Shown here: positions 7,283-13,612 of the stretch, piece after piece | How positions within the stretch are numbered: the first letter of the stretch is position 1 | Layout: every line of letters begins with the position of its first letter | Notes under the pieces: model-generated | Database searches by the model: none | The model's input: only the letters and a program-made list of their open reading frames with translations | Told to the model about the DNA's origin: nothing | From: a virus | Length of the DNA: 26,133 bases | IMG/VR virus record: IMGVR_UViG_3300044616_000163 | Coordinates: 1-26,133 of that record | Reading direction: 5' to 3' (one strand) | Position numbers and translations under genes: made by a program

Positions 7283-8959
7283 CTATCCTCTTTTTGGTGG
7301 AATTGGAGGGAATGTAATTGAAGAACATTCTGTTAAACATGTAAACTCTTCAAAAGCACAATCATTGTTACATCCTTCTAACCAGTCAATTACATTATTT
7401 TGGAATAAATTCAACGGATCTAATGAAACAACTTCTAACAAATAACGATCATTGTCAAATGTTCCTGTAGGGTTATTAAAACGTGGAACGCTATGCAACA
7501 AGTAGTATTTAGTATACAATGCATTACGATTGATTGCAGATACTAATTGGTTACCTTGAGTAATTTCACGAATACGTAGGTCATTACTTGCAAAGAAGTT
7601 TTGACGGTAAGATTCAGAAAGAATAACATCACGTAGAACTTGCTCACCAAGACCTTGTGCTTGTGTACCTTCACACTCAATAACTGCACAAATACCATCA
7701 AAAGTACAAGGATCACCAGTGTAATCAACTTCAGATGGGAAAATTTTAACTGGTTGCTTCTCAAAGAAGTCAGTTACTTGGAAAGTACAATCTCCAAATT
7801 TAGTATCTACATAAGCACCATTAAAGATCATACCTGCACATGCACCTAGTGTATGTCCTGGAGATACATAGTTATCCCAAGTATTACCACCTAAAATAGC
7901 TAAGTCAGCAGCAGAAGTTCCTGGTTGGTACCATAAAACACCAGCTTCATCTTGGATAATAATTTGCAAGAATGGTCTTGTAAGCTCATAACGAAGAAGT
8001 GCATTAGCCCAAAGAATCATAACTTCAGTAGAATCTACTGCAGTTGGAGCAATAGCTCCTGCAGGACAACATCCTGTGTAAGCTTCAGCAGTATAGTATG
8101 CATTGTGATTTAAGAAACGAAGTGCAGGAGAACCTTTAATATCTACACGTAGGTAGTAAGTTTCACCACACAAGAATTCTTTACAACAATCACCAGGAGC
8201 AACTACATAGTTTGAACCTGCAGCATTTACTGAAGTAATTTCAAGAACTAAAAGGGTACCTGGTGTAGCACCATCCCAATCTAAAACTTCTACAAGATCA
8301 CCTACTTCATATCCTTTACCAAGGCTAGCAATAGATTGAACAGTAGGTACACCTGCAGCAACAGTAATAAACAAAGTAAGTCCTGTTCCTGTTCCTGTTG
8401 AAGCTACAGTTTGTGCAACTACACTAGTTGCAGTGTTAGTATATCCTACTCCAGCAGTATCAACAGTATATCCATCAACACCACCACCTGCAGTCCAGAA
8501 TGTAGAACCTACGTGCACTACTTCATTTTGTGGTTCACATGGATCTACACGGTAGAATTTTTGTACATACTTAGGGTTAATCATTTTAGACTTGTTAGTC
8601 TCTGTATAACCACCATGGAAAGGACCAATCTTGTCATTAGAATAAATTGCAGAACCTGCAAGATAAATGTTACAACATCCTTCTGGACCATTGTATGACA
8701 AGTTAGTTTTAGGATCAAAGAATCCTACATACCCACTTGTCCATGTAGATAAGCTAAACGGACCTGAATAAGGTGTTTGCTCTTGAGTCTGAGACAATAC
8801 ATTCAACATGTAAGTTGGTATACCTGCAGTTGTCAAGTATCCATTGTCAGTAGAGATAGTATAAGTACCTCCTGTTACAGGATCAGAAAAAGTATCACCA
8901 GTGTAATCCTTTCCAGTAGCTAAAAACGTCTTCTTAAACGCGTGATTAAAATAAGCCAT
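7283..8959 (-). CDS. Cys-rich virion structural protein with inserted GxGY-type domain, 558 aa
   Basis: The outer parts (1-157 and 253-558) form a conserved scaffold with CC pairs at 95-96, 258-259 and 297-298. The C-terminal part has ILSESYRQNFFASNDLR near 443-460 and LLHSVPRFNNPTGTFDNDRY near 485-505, a pattern I recall in virion proteins of crAss-like phages. Residues 158-252 look like an inserted beta domain with two GxGY halves (VGYTN at 171 and KGYEVGD at 215). It follows a 71-nt gap with an A/C-rich leader and is closed by a terminator, which suggests high expression, consistent with an abundant protein such as an auxiliary capsid or decoration protein. The exact location in the virion is inference. 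Confidence 0.6.
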   Translation of the reverse strand: MAYFNHAFKKTFLATGKDYTGDTFSDPVTGGTYTISTDNGYLTTAGIPTYMLNVLSQTQEQTPYSGPFSLSTWTSGYVGFFDPKTNLSYNGPEGCCNIYLAGSAIYSNDKIGPFHGGYTETNKSKMINPKYVQKFYRVDPCEPQNEVVHVGSTFWTAGGGVDGYTVDTAGVGYTNTATSVVAQTVASTGTGTGLTLFITVAAGVPTVQSIASLGKGYEVGDLVEVLDWDGATPGTLLVLEITSVNAAGSNYVVAPGDCCKEFLCGETYYLRVDIKGSPALRFLNHNAYYTAEAYTGCCPAGAIAPTAVDSTEVMILWANALLRYELTRPFLQIIIQDEAGVLWYQPGTSAADLAILGGNTWDNYVSPGHTLGACAGMIFNGAYVDTKFGDCTFQVTDFFEKQPVKIFPSEVDYTGDPCTFDGICAVIECEGTQAQGLGEQVLRDVILSESYRQNFFASNDLRIREITQGNQLVSAINRNALYTKYYLLHSVPRFNNPTGTFDNDRYLLEVVSLDPLNLFQNNVIDWLEGCNNDCAFEEFTCLTECSSITFPPIPPKRG

Positions 8960-9030
8960 TGTTTTTTGTTTTTGTTAATAAATAAAAATATACATATATA
9001 ATATAAGAATTAGATTCTTAATATCCAAAT

Positions 9031-9531
9031 TTATTTTAAGAAAAGTAACTTATATTTAGTAGAGTTGATGCTGTCCTTTACTAAATCTAGATTGTTTACT
9101 ATTTCTGAATAAGGTAACATACCTTGTAGTTTGTTTATCATAGCATAGATGTCTCTTAGATAAGCTACACCATCTGCTACTGTATCAAGTGTTCTACATG
9201 CTACATCTTTACATACAAGAATTTTTTCAGATACTCCTTGATATCCCTCTACAAGAGTATCAGCATGTCCTGGTAAACCATCATAGAAATCTCCTATTGC
9301 TATATGTGCAGCATAAGATCCTTCTCCAGTAACTTTTAAATGTAATTTATGAAAACTGTTTCTAGCATTCATTAACTCCATAGCACAAGCAGCTACCATG
9401 TTATCTAAAGAACTACCGCCTACTCCTGCATCTGACGTAGGTTGTGGTTTAGGTTGTTCAACAGGAGCCTGTGGTCTGCTTATTGTTTTTGCAGGCTCAG
9501 GGTTTCTTTTTAATATGCGTGATTGTTCCAT
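9031..9531 (-). CDS. Dps/ferritin-like protein, 166 aa
   Basis: After a disordered Pro-rich segment (about 11-40), residues 45-160 form four helix-like stretches. The core FHKLHLK (60-66), SYAAHIAIGDFYDG (72-85) and HADTLVEGYQG (89-99) matches the phage family with pattern FHLQT...SYA.H.AL..FYD, which I associate with DUF5856-type, Dps-like proteins. H64, H76, D91 and E95 keep the exact spacing (12, 15 and 19 from the central His) of H51, H63, D78 and E82 of E. coli Dps, the ferroxidase ligands; a D81/D84 pair stands near where D67 would be. The protein is placed between a ring protein and the 558-aa virion protein. It may bind iron or DNA, or sit in the virion; none of that is shown here. 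Confidence 0.6.
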   Translation of the reverse strand: MEQSRILKRNPEPAKTISRPQAPVEQPKPQPTSDAGVGGSSLDNMVAACAMELMNARNSFHKLHLKVTGEGSYAAHIAIGDFYDGLPGHADTLVEGYQGVSEKILVCKDVACRTLDTVADGVAYLRDIYAMINKLQGMLPYSEIVNNLDLVKDSINSTKYKLLFLK

Positions 9532-9535
9532 ATAA

Positions 9536-10237
9536 TTAGTTATTATTTTCTACAGAGTTATCCTGTATACTTATTTGATTAATAGATTCTATATCTCCTG
9601 CTATTATTTTAGCTGCTTCGTCTATTAATACTTCTACTATATCATCTTTAAATTCAGACTCTACATCTACTGCTGATACAATATTGGTGTAAGGATTTAC
9701 TACACCAGCAATTTGAATATATCTAGGTTGTCTATAATAAGTTAATTTAGCACTTGCTATTTCAAACTCATTGTTAGTATAGATTCTTACCTTACCTCCA
9801 TTAAGTGTACAAAATGTTTCACCCCACTCATAGCTAGGTTTCTTATACTGATCTCTTAACAAAGTATCAACGTTTGCTTCTTCTGCTAAATAGATAACCA
9901 TTCTTCTATTATCACAACAATCTGTTTTAGATCTTGCGCTAATTCTTTTCCATTCAAAGTAATCTGCAGGTAAAGTAGGAGATTCAAAATAAAGATCTTT
10001 CTTAGCAAGATTAATATTGACTTCAGATAATAGTATCTGCATGTCATCTATTCTTCTTTTAGATCCTTCATCACCTGTTTTATACAAGTTATTACCATGA
10101 AGGTTTCTACGACACCAATCTACTTGACCTTTATTAAAGGCTTCAATAATCTGCCATGCCTGAAGATTATCAAAATCTTGGCTATCAAGCTTATTAAGGC
10201 GTTCCTTTACTTTAAGTTGTATAGTGATGTTGTTCAT
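9536..10237 (-). CDS. Ring (connector/tail) protein, 233 aa
   Basis: Size and composition fit a crAss-like ring protein. Residues 31-44 have the pattern IEAFNKGQVDWCRR, which I recall as conserved in such proteins; a beta-rich middle includes LNGGKVRIYTN near 146-156; and a helix at the C-terminus (VEVLIDEAAKIIAG) precedes an acidic/polar tail. It is set apart from the other two ring-type genes by about 8 kb of fibre and structural genes. The gap to the upstream basic ORF is 2 nt, so it is co-transcribed with the basic-protein run. Assignment rests on pattern and order. Confidence 0.6.
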   Translation of the reverse strand: MNNITIQLKVKERLNKLDSQDFDNLQAWQIIEAFNKGQVDWCRRNLHGNNLYKTGDEGSKRRIDDMQILLSEVNINLAKKDLYFESPTLPADYFEWKRISARSKTDCCDNRRMVIYLAEEANVDTLLRDQYKKPSYEWGETFCTLNGGKVRIYTNNEFEIASAKLTYYRQPRYIQIAGVVNPYTNIVSAVDVESEFKDDIVEVLIDEAAKIIAGDIESINQISIQDNSVENNN

Positions 10238-10239
10238 TA

Positions 10240-10401
10240 TTATTTAGATTTCTTTTTAACAGAGCCACCTTTTTTCAAAGGTTTACCTATTGCCAATTTT
10301 ATTCCTGTACCAACTTTATCTAAAAAAGTTCCATGCTTCATGGTATACTCAAGTTTTTGTTTTTGAGTAGCAGGTTTAAGGTTTTTTTTAGGTTTGTTCA
10401 T
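10240..10401 (-). CDS. Small Lys-rich protein, 53 aa
   Basis: An ATG at 10401 reads to TAA at 10240; 16 of 53 residues are lysine and there is no arginine. The C-terminus holds KPLKKGGSVKKKSK, with the KKGG-S/T/A motif shared by several neighbours. Gaps are 2 nt to the ring gene and 18 nt to the next basic gene. It lacks a fold signal and may be a nucleic-acid-binding or virion-internal peptide, by inference only. Confidence 0.65.
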   Translation of the reverse strand: MNKPKKNLKPATQKQKLEYTMKHGTFLDKVGTGIKLAIGKPLKKGGSVKKKSK

Positions 10402-10419
10402 AATTATAAAATTTAAGTA

Positions 10420-10845
10420 TTATCCTTTCTTACGACCTGCAGCAGCCATTTTTTGAAACTTACTGTTACCATATTTCTTACGTCCTATAGCAGCAGCAAT
10501 AGCTTTAGCAGCATCTTCTGATTTACCAGCTTTTTGAATCTTAGATGAAAGAGCTTTAAATCTTTCTCCTGAACCTAGTTTAGGTTTTTTAGTACTACCA
10601 CCTTTTTTTTGTTCAGGTAATGGATTTGACATATCATCCATATACATTCTTCCCATGCCTGATCCTTTTCCAGTTTGTGGTTTTTTAGGCGCAATAGGTT
10701 TTTTAAAAACCTGCGGTGAAGATGTATCATAACTAAAGTTTGGATTCATAGTACTTATTCTAGTTGAATCACTACCAACAGAAGTACCATTTTGAGCTTT
10801 ACGTAAAGGTTTTTTAGCTACAGTTTTTTTAACAACCTTTTTCAT
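10420..10845 (-). CDS. Lys-rich protein, 141 aa, KKGG motif
   Basis: Basic protein starting MKKVVKKTVAKKPLRKAQNG, the same MKKVVKK start as the next gene upstream, with a 15-nt identical start at DNA level. A central KKGGS motif (about residues 81-85) comes from an A8 tract followed by GGTGG. The C-terminal half (about 90-141) is an Ala/Lys-rich region, KAAKAIAAAIGRKKYGNSKFQKMAAAGRKKG-like in character, predicted helical and resembling small phage proteins with an AAAIGRKKYG element. No enzyme motif. The stop lies 2 nt before the neighbour's region. A DNA-binding or capsid-internal role is inferred from charge. Confidence 0.65.
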   Translation of the reverse strand: MKKVVKKTVAKKPLRKAQNGTSVGSDSTRISTMNPNFSYDTSSPQVFKKPIAPKKPQTGKGSGMGRMYMDDMSNPLPEQKKGGSTKKPKLGSGERFKALSSKIQKAGKSEDAAKAIAAAIGRKKYGNSKFQKMAAAGRKKG

Positions 10846-10847
10846 GA

Positions 10848-11297
10848 TTATTTCTTTTTAGATCCTACACCTTTTGATTTAGATACAGAAGGAAAACCAG
10901 CTGTTGCTTTAGTAGCTACTTTGCCACCACCACGCATTAGAGGTTTTTTAGCTGTAGCTTTTATAGCTCCACCTTTCTTTTGTTTTTCTAAAGGATCTAC
11001 CCGTGATACTGATTTACCTTTTCCAAAACCTTTTGTTTTAGTAGTTCTTACTGTTGTATTTGCAGGAGAAGTTATTGGATAACTATCTTTTTCATCATAA
11101 ACATAATTTGTTGTTTCAGGATTGTTTGTTACAGTAGTTGTACTTCGGCCAGGTTTACTCATATTCATGACTTTATTAAAATACTTTTCCCTACTTATTT
11201 CTTTAGAGTTACCTCTTCTATTAGTTTTATAGAATTTAGCGGTATCTCCACCATCTTTCATTTTTGTAGCAGCTTTTTTAACAACCTTTTTCATCAT
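10848..11297 (-). CDS. Lys-rich protein, 149 aa, KKGG motif
   Basis: Starts MMKKVVKKAATK and continues with KMKDGG, then a Thr/Ser/Lys-rich and probably disordered stretch, a KKGGAIK motif near residue 110 and a basic tail ending GSKKK. Either of two adjacent ATGs (11297 or 11294) could be used. It shares its N-terminus with the following gene, as if the two arose by duplication or share a selected leader. No catalytic motif is visible; the function is unknown. Confidence 0.65.
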   Translation of the reverse strand: MMKKVVKKAATKMKDGGDTAKFYKTNRRGNSKEISREKYFNKVMNMSKPGRSTTTVTNNPETTNYVYDEKDSYPITSPANTTVRTTKTKGFGKGKSVSRVDPLEKQKKGGAIKATAKKPLMRGGGKVATKATAGFPSVSKSKGVGSKKK

Positions 11298-11310
11298 TAT
11301 ATAAATTAAA

Positions 11311-11583
11311 TTAACAATTCCATTTTCTTAAAGAAAGAGCTTTTCTTGTTGGTCTTCCTTTTTCATCTTTCATAGGGCCTTTAACCCCTGACATTCTAGC
11401 ACAGAAACTCTTACGTCTCTTAGCATCTTTACTTCCAGCTTTAAGCTTAGAAGGTTTTGTAGTAACAGCAGTCTGTAACTTACTACCTGGATTCTCCCTA
11501 CGGTATGAAGCTACTCCTTTAGCATTTAATCCTCCTTTGGGATCTTTGCCTTCTTTGCGAGTCCATGCTGGTGTCTTTGCCAT
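11311..11583 (-). CDS. DUF6321-type protein, 90 aa
   Basis: Short basic protein with the hallmarks of DUF6321: AWTRKEGKDPKGGLNAKG at about residues 6-23, YRRENPGS near 27-34 and, in the C-terminal half, SFCARMSG (59-66) and a terminal LRKWNC. The family occurs in many aquatic tailed phages and I know of no function. The two cysteines (C61 and C90) could pair or bind a metal. It starts at ATG 11583, with a 2-nt gap to the next gene. It is the one member of the basic run with a recognised family. Confidence 0.8.
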   Translation of the reverse strand: MAKTPAWTRKEGKDPKGGLNAKGVASYRRENPGSKLQTAVTTKPSKLKAGSKDAKRRKSFCARMSGVKGPMKDEKGRPTRKALSLRKWNC

Positions 11584-11585
11584 TA

Positions 11586-11738
11586 CTATTTCTTTTTAGT
11601 AGAAGCTTTAATCTTCTTCTCTTGTTTCAACATAGCTTTAGTAGGTTTCTTTCCAGAACCTTTAGCAGCACGGATGTTATCCCAAAGTCCTCTTTGAGAT
11701 GTACTACCGTCTTTTCTTTTTAGCATTTCCTTTGCCAT
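11586..11738 (-). CDS. Small Lys-rich protein with RGLWDNIR motif, 50 aa
   Basis: I chose the ATG at 11738 (MAKEMLKRKDG); a longer frame to 11789 needs an unlikely start inside the upstream gene. Seventeen of 50 residues are Lys or Arg. The pattern KRKDGSTSQRGLWDNIRA (about 7-24) recurs in tiny proteins of crAss-like and aquatic phages, as I recall, without a known role. It overlaps the 3' end of the 120-aa gene by 35 nt, in another frame. Confidence 0.65.
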   Translation of the reverse strand: MAKEMLKRKDGSTSQRGLWDNIRAAKGSGKKPTKAMLKQEKKIKASTKKK

Positions 11739-12066
11739 TGTACTTATAATCAGGGTTGTCTTTATGCCATTTTTTAGTTGCAGCAACACCTTGCTTAACA
11801 GTTTTTGCTCTTCCTTTTGCAGTAAGATCTATTGTATCCCACTGACCTTTATCTTTAGTAGGATGGTTAACCATAATGTTACCAATCTTTCCTTCACCTC
11901 TTTTTGTAGTCTTCTTATAGACTATATGTTTTTCACCTCCAGCTACTACAGTTGTTCCACCTTTTTTAAATGGTTTGACAAATTGATTAGCAGCTTTCTT
12001 AGAAGCAGAGTAAGCCCTAGGTGTTCTAGGGCTAGCTACTGCTGCTTTATTTTTAATAGATTTCAC
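11704..12066 (-). CDS. Lys-rich protein, 120 aa, KKGG motif
   Basis: Starts with GTG at 12066, sharing GTGA with the stop of the upstream gene, so translational coupling is likely. It has a basic N-terminal region (about 1-36), PFKKGGTTVVAGGEKH near 32-47, then VNHPTKDKGQWDTIDLTAKG near 66-85, and a basic tail ending KKKRR. No family was recognised. The HPTKDKGQWDTIDLT segment is the part that looks most folded and may interact with another virion protein. Confidence 0.6.
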   Translation of the reverse strand: MKSIKNKAAVASPRTPRAYSASKKAANQFVKPFKKGGTTVVAGGEKHIVYKKTTKRGEGKIGNIMVNHPTKDKGQWDTIDLTAKGRAKTVKQGVAATKKWHKDNPDYKYNGKGNAKKKRR

Positions 12067-12335
12067 CGTTTAACCTTACGTTTAGTGGTTCCACCTTTTT
12101 TTTTCTTTTCAAAAAGTTCTTTACCTAACGCTAGCGTACCAAGGAGTGATGACCCAATGCCAGACCATGTGATAGCGTTTTGAGCTCTACTGTCTTTTTT
12201 AGCAGCTAAGCTTGGATAACCTTGAGCAACAGCTTTATCATTACGTCTTTCCTGAAATGACTTTTTAGGTTTTTCTCCACCATTTTTCATCTTAGTAGCA
12301 CCACCACAAGATTTACATGCTAATTTTTTTTTCAT
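12063..12335 (-). CDS. Small basic protein with CxxC and one possible TM segment, 90 aa
   Basis: I chose the ATG at 12335 (MKKKLACKSCGG); the longer frame needs TTG and overlaps the neighbour. The first codons are an A9 tract. Residues 7-10 form CKSC followed by KMKNGG, and residues about 55-75 (ITWSGIGSSLLGTLALGKEL) are uncharged enough for a single membrane segment or amphipathic helix. The end carries a KKKKGGT motif from an A9 tract. The possible membrane segment is weak, and a helical packing peptide is the alternative. Confidence 0.6.
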   Translation of the reverse strand: MKKKLACKSCGGATKMKNGGEKPKKSFQERRNDKAVAQGYPSLAAKKDSRAQNAITWSGIGSSLLGTLALGKELFEKKKKGGTTKRKVKR

Positions 12336-12345
12336 AACTAAAAAA

Positions 12346-12498
12346 TTATCTACCTTGACCTTTTTTAGGAATAGCTCCAGCATTTTTTCCTCCTGTATAA
12401 CGAGTAGGATTTTTTTCAGCGTATACAGGTGCGTTAGTACCTCCTACACGCCCTGTAGCTTTTTTAGATGCTACTACCTTTTCATTATTTGCTTTCAT
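12346..12498 (-). CDS. Small basic protein, 50 aa
   Basis: ATG at 12498 to TAA at 12346; 11 of 50 residues are Lys or Arg. The sequence is Gly/Lys-rich (TGRVGGTNAP, YTGGKNAGAIPKKGQGR) with no domain. It is the first of the run of small basic genes, 33 nt after the 337-aa gene stop and 10 nt before the next gene. It could also be a disordered virion peptide. Confidence 0.6.
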   Translation of the reverse strand: MKANNEKVVASKKATGRVGGTNAPVYAEKNPTRYTGGKNAGAIPKKGQGR

Positions 12499-12531
12499 AA
12501 TTTTATATATACGTTTATACTATAATATACA

Positions 12532-13545
12532 TTATTCATTCCACATAGGCTCTATAGTATTCAAAATTTCTACTAAAATATTTTCATTTAGTGGATTTTT
12601 TAAATACTCAACAACTTCAGATGCATTACGTCCTAACATTGTTGTAGTAGGTATGTGGTAAATCATTCCATCTGCTCTAGGTGCTAGTACTTTATAGAAG
12701 CTAGCATCTTTTACAAGTGCTTTTAATTTCAATGACTCCATGTCAAGCTCTGTAGCTTTCATGAAAGTTTCTGCTGCGCGCAGTTCATTTCTTTCAATTC
12801 CTTCACCATTAATATATGCATCCATGTTTTCATACATGATATCAATAGGTGTTGACTTCTTGTACTGTGCACTATGTGCATCAACAATCTTACATACATA
12901 CATAAGTTTATTGATGTTTTTATTATATAGTTTATCAAGTTCACTAAGAGCTTTATTACGCAGCTTTTTAGTTTGTGTTCTTGATGCTACTGAGTCAATT
13001 GTTTTATCTAGATAGAATTTAGGGGGACGTGACATACTTTGTGCATCTTCCCAGCTTTTTGCTACTATAGAGAATGCTCCTGCTTCTATAGCTTTAAGTT
13101 TAATAAGATCAAAAGGATCATTTTTTGGATTTAAGAAGAGAGGTTCATTACCACATCTTACTGTTATCTTAGTCCAAAAATCATCATTATCTGGTCTTAA
13201 CAATTTTACTTTAGCCCAAAAATCTTCATCTGTAGGGTCTATGTAGTTAGCTGCTAATTCTTTTTCTAATTGTGATACTGTTTCACGAATATCTTTTATA
13301 ACTGCTGCTCTATGTTCAGGATCTTTAATGTTCTTTACTTCAGGAGCAAATTCATTAAGACCTGTAATCCATCGCTTAACTCCATTTTTTTCAAGACAAG
13401 CTAACTGCTCTTCTTGAAATGTTCCTGGAAATAAACTTAAGTTGTAGTTCTGCAATCCCATGTTATCTGCATCAGGATTAACTACTGGTTTAATTGAAAC
13501 AGGTCCTGTTGCTGAAGGCCCATTTGATACTATTGTAATACTCAT
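12532..13545 (-). CDS. Virion-module protein of unknown function, 337 aa
   Basis: Mostly helical, charged, cytoplasmic-type protein with no membrane segment or signal. It begins after a disordered Ser/Gly/Pro stretch (about 1-28), then LQNYNLSLFPGTFQEEQ and a helical body, with a conserved-looking basic-acidic pattern in 100-250. I do not recognise a family with a named function. It is directly downstream of the MCP terminator and starts after a leader with the AAAACCAACA motif. Position next to MCP suggests a capsid-associated or internal protein. A head-closure role cannot be excluded. Confidence 0.65.
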   Translation of the reverse strand: MSITIVSNGPSATGPVSIKPVVNPDADNMGLQNYNLSLFPGTFQEEQLACLEKNGVKRWITGLNEFAPEVKNIKDPEHRAAVIKDIRETVSQLEKELAANYIDPTDEDFWAKVKLLRPDNDDFWTKITVRCGNEPLFLNPKNDPFDLIKLKAIEAGAFSIVAKSWEDAQSMSRPPKFYLDKTIDSVASRTQTKKLRNKALSELDKLYNKNINKLMYVCKIVDAHSAQYKKSTPIDIMYENMDAYINGEGIERNELRAAETFMKATELDMESLKLKALVKDASFYKVLAPRADGMIYHIPTTTMLGRNASEVVEYLKNPLNENILVEILNTIEPMWNE

Positions 13546-13549
13546 TTTC

Positions 13550-13559
13550 TGTTGGTTTT
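13550..13559 (-). promoter_or_regulatory. AAAACCAACA leader motif
   Basis: Identical 10-mer AAAACCAACA, ending 4 nt before the ATG at 13545. It follows an A/C-rich run (ACAAACAAAAAACCAACA) that starts right after the terminator's U tract, so the mRNA leader would be short and unstructured. Confidence 0.45.
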
Positions 13560-13570
13560 TTGTTTGTAAA

Positions 13571-13600
13571 ATAAAAAGGGAGGAGCGTTAACCCCTCCCT
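13571..13600 (-). terminator. Rho-independent terminator after the major capsid gene
   Basis: On the minus strand AGGGAGG (13600-13594) pairs with CCTCCCT (13583-13577) around a 10-nt loop, followed by TTTTATTTT. It is 12 nt past the MCP stop. Long GC stem and U tract make this the clearest terminator in the window. Confidence 0.85.
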
Positions 13601-13612
13601 AGTTTTGACATA

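Noticed and set aside
9005-9019. AAGAAT-TAG-ATTCTT inverted repeat before the 558-aa gene
   Set aside because: A six-pair AT-only stem without a U tract is too weak to call a terminator or operator.
11764-12183. 139-aa plus-strand ORF over the basic genes
   Set aside because: Antisense to A-rich Lys codons, giving a Phe/Ser-rich peptide; a typical artefact.
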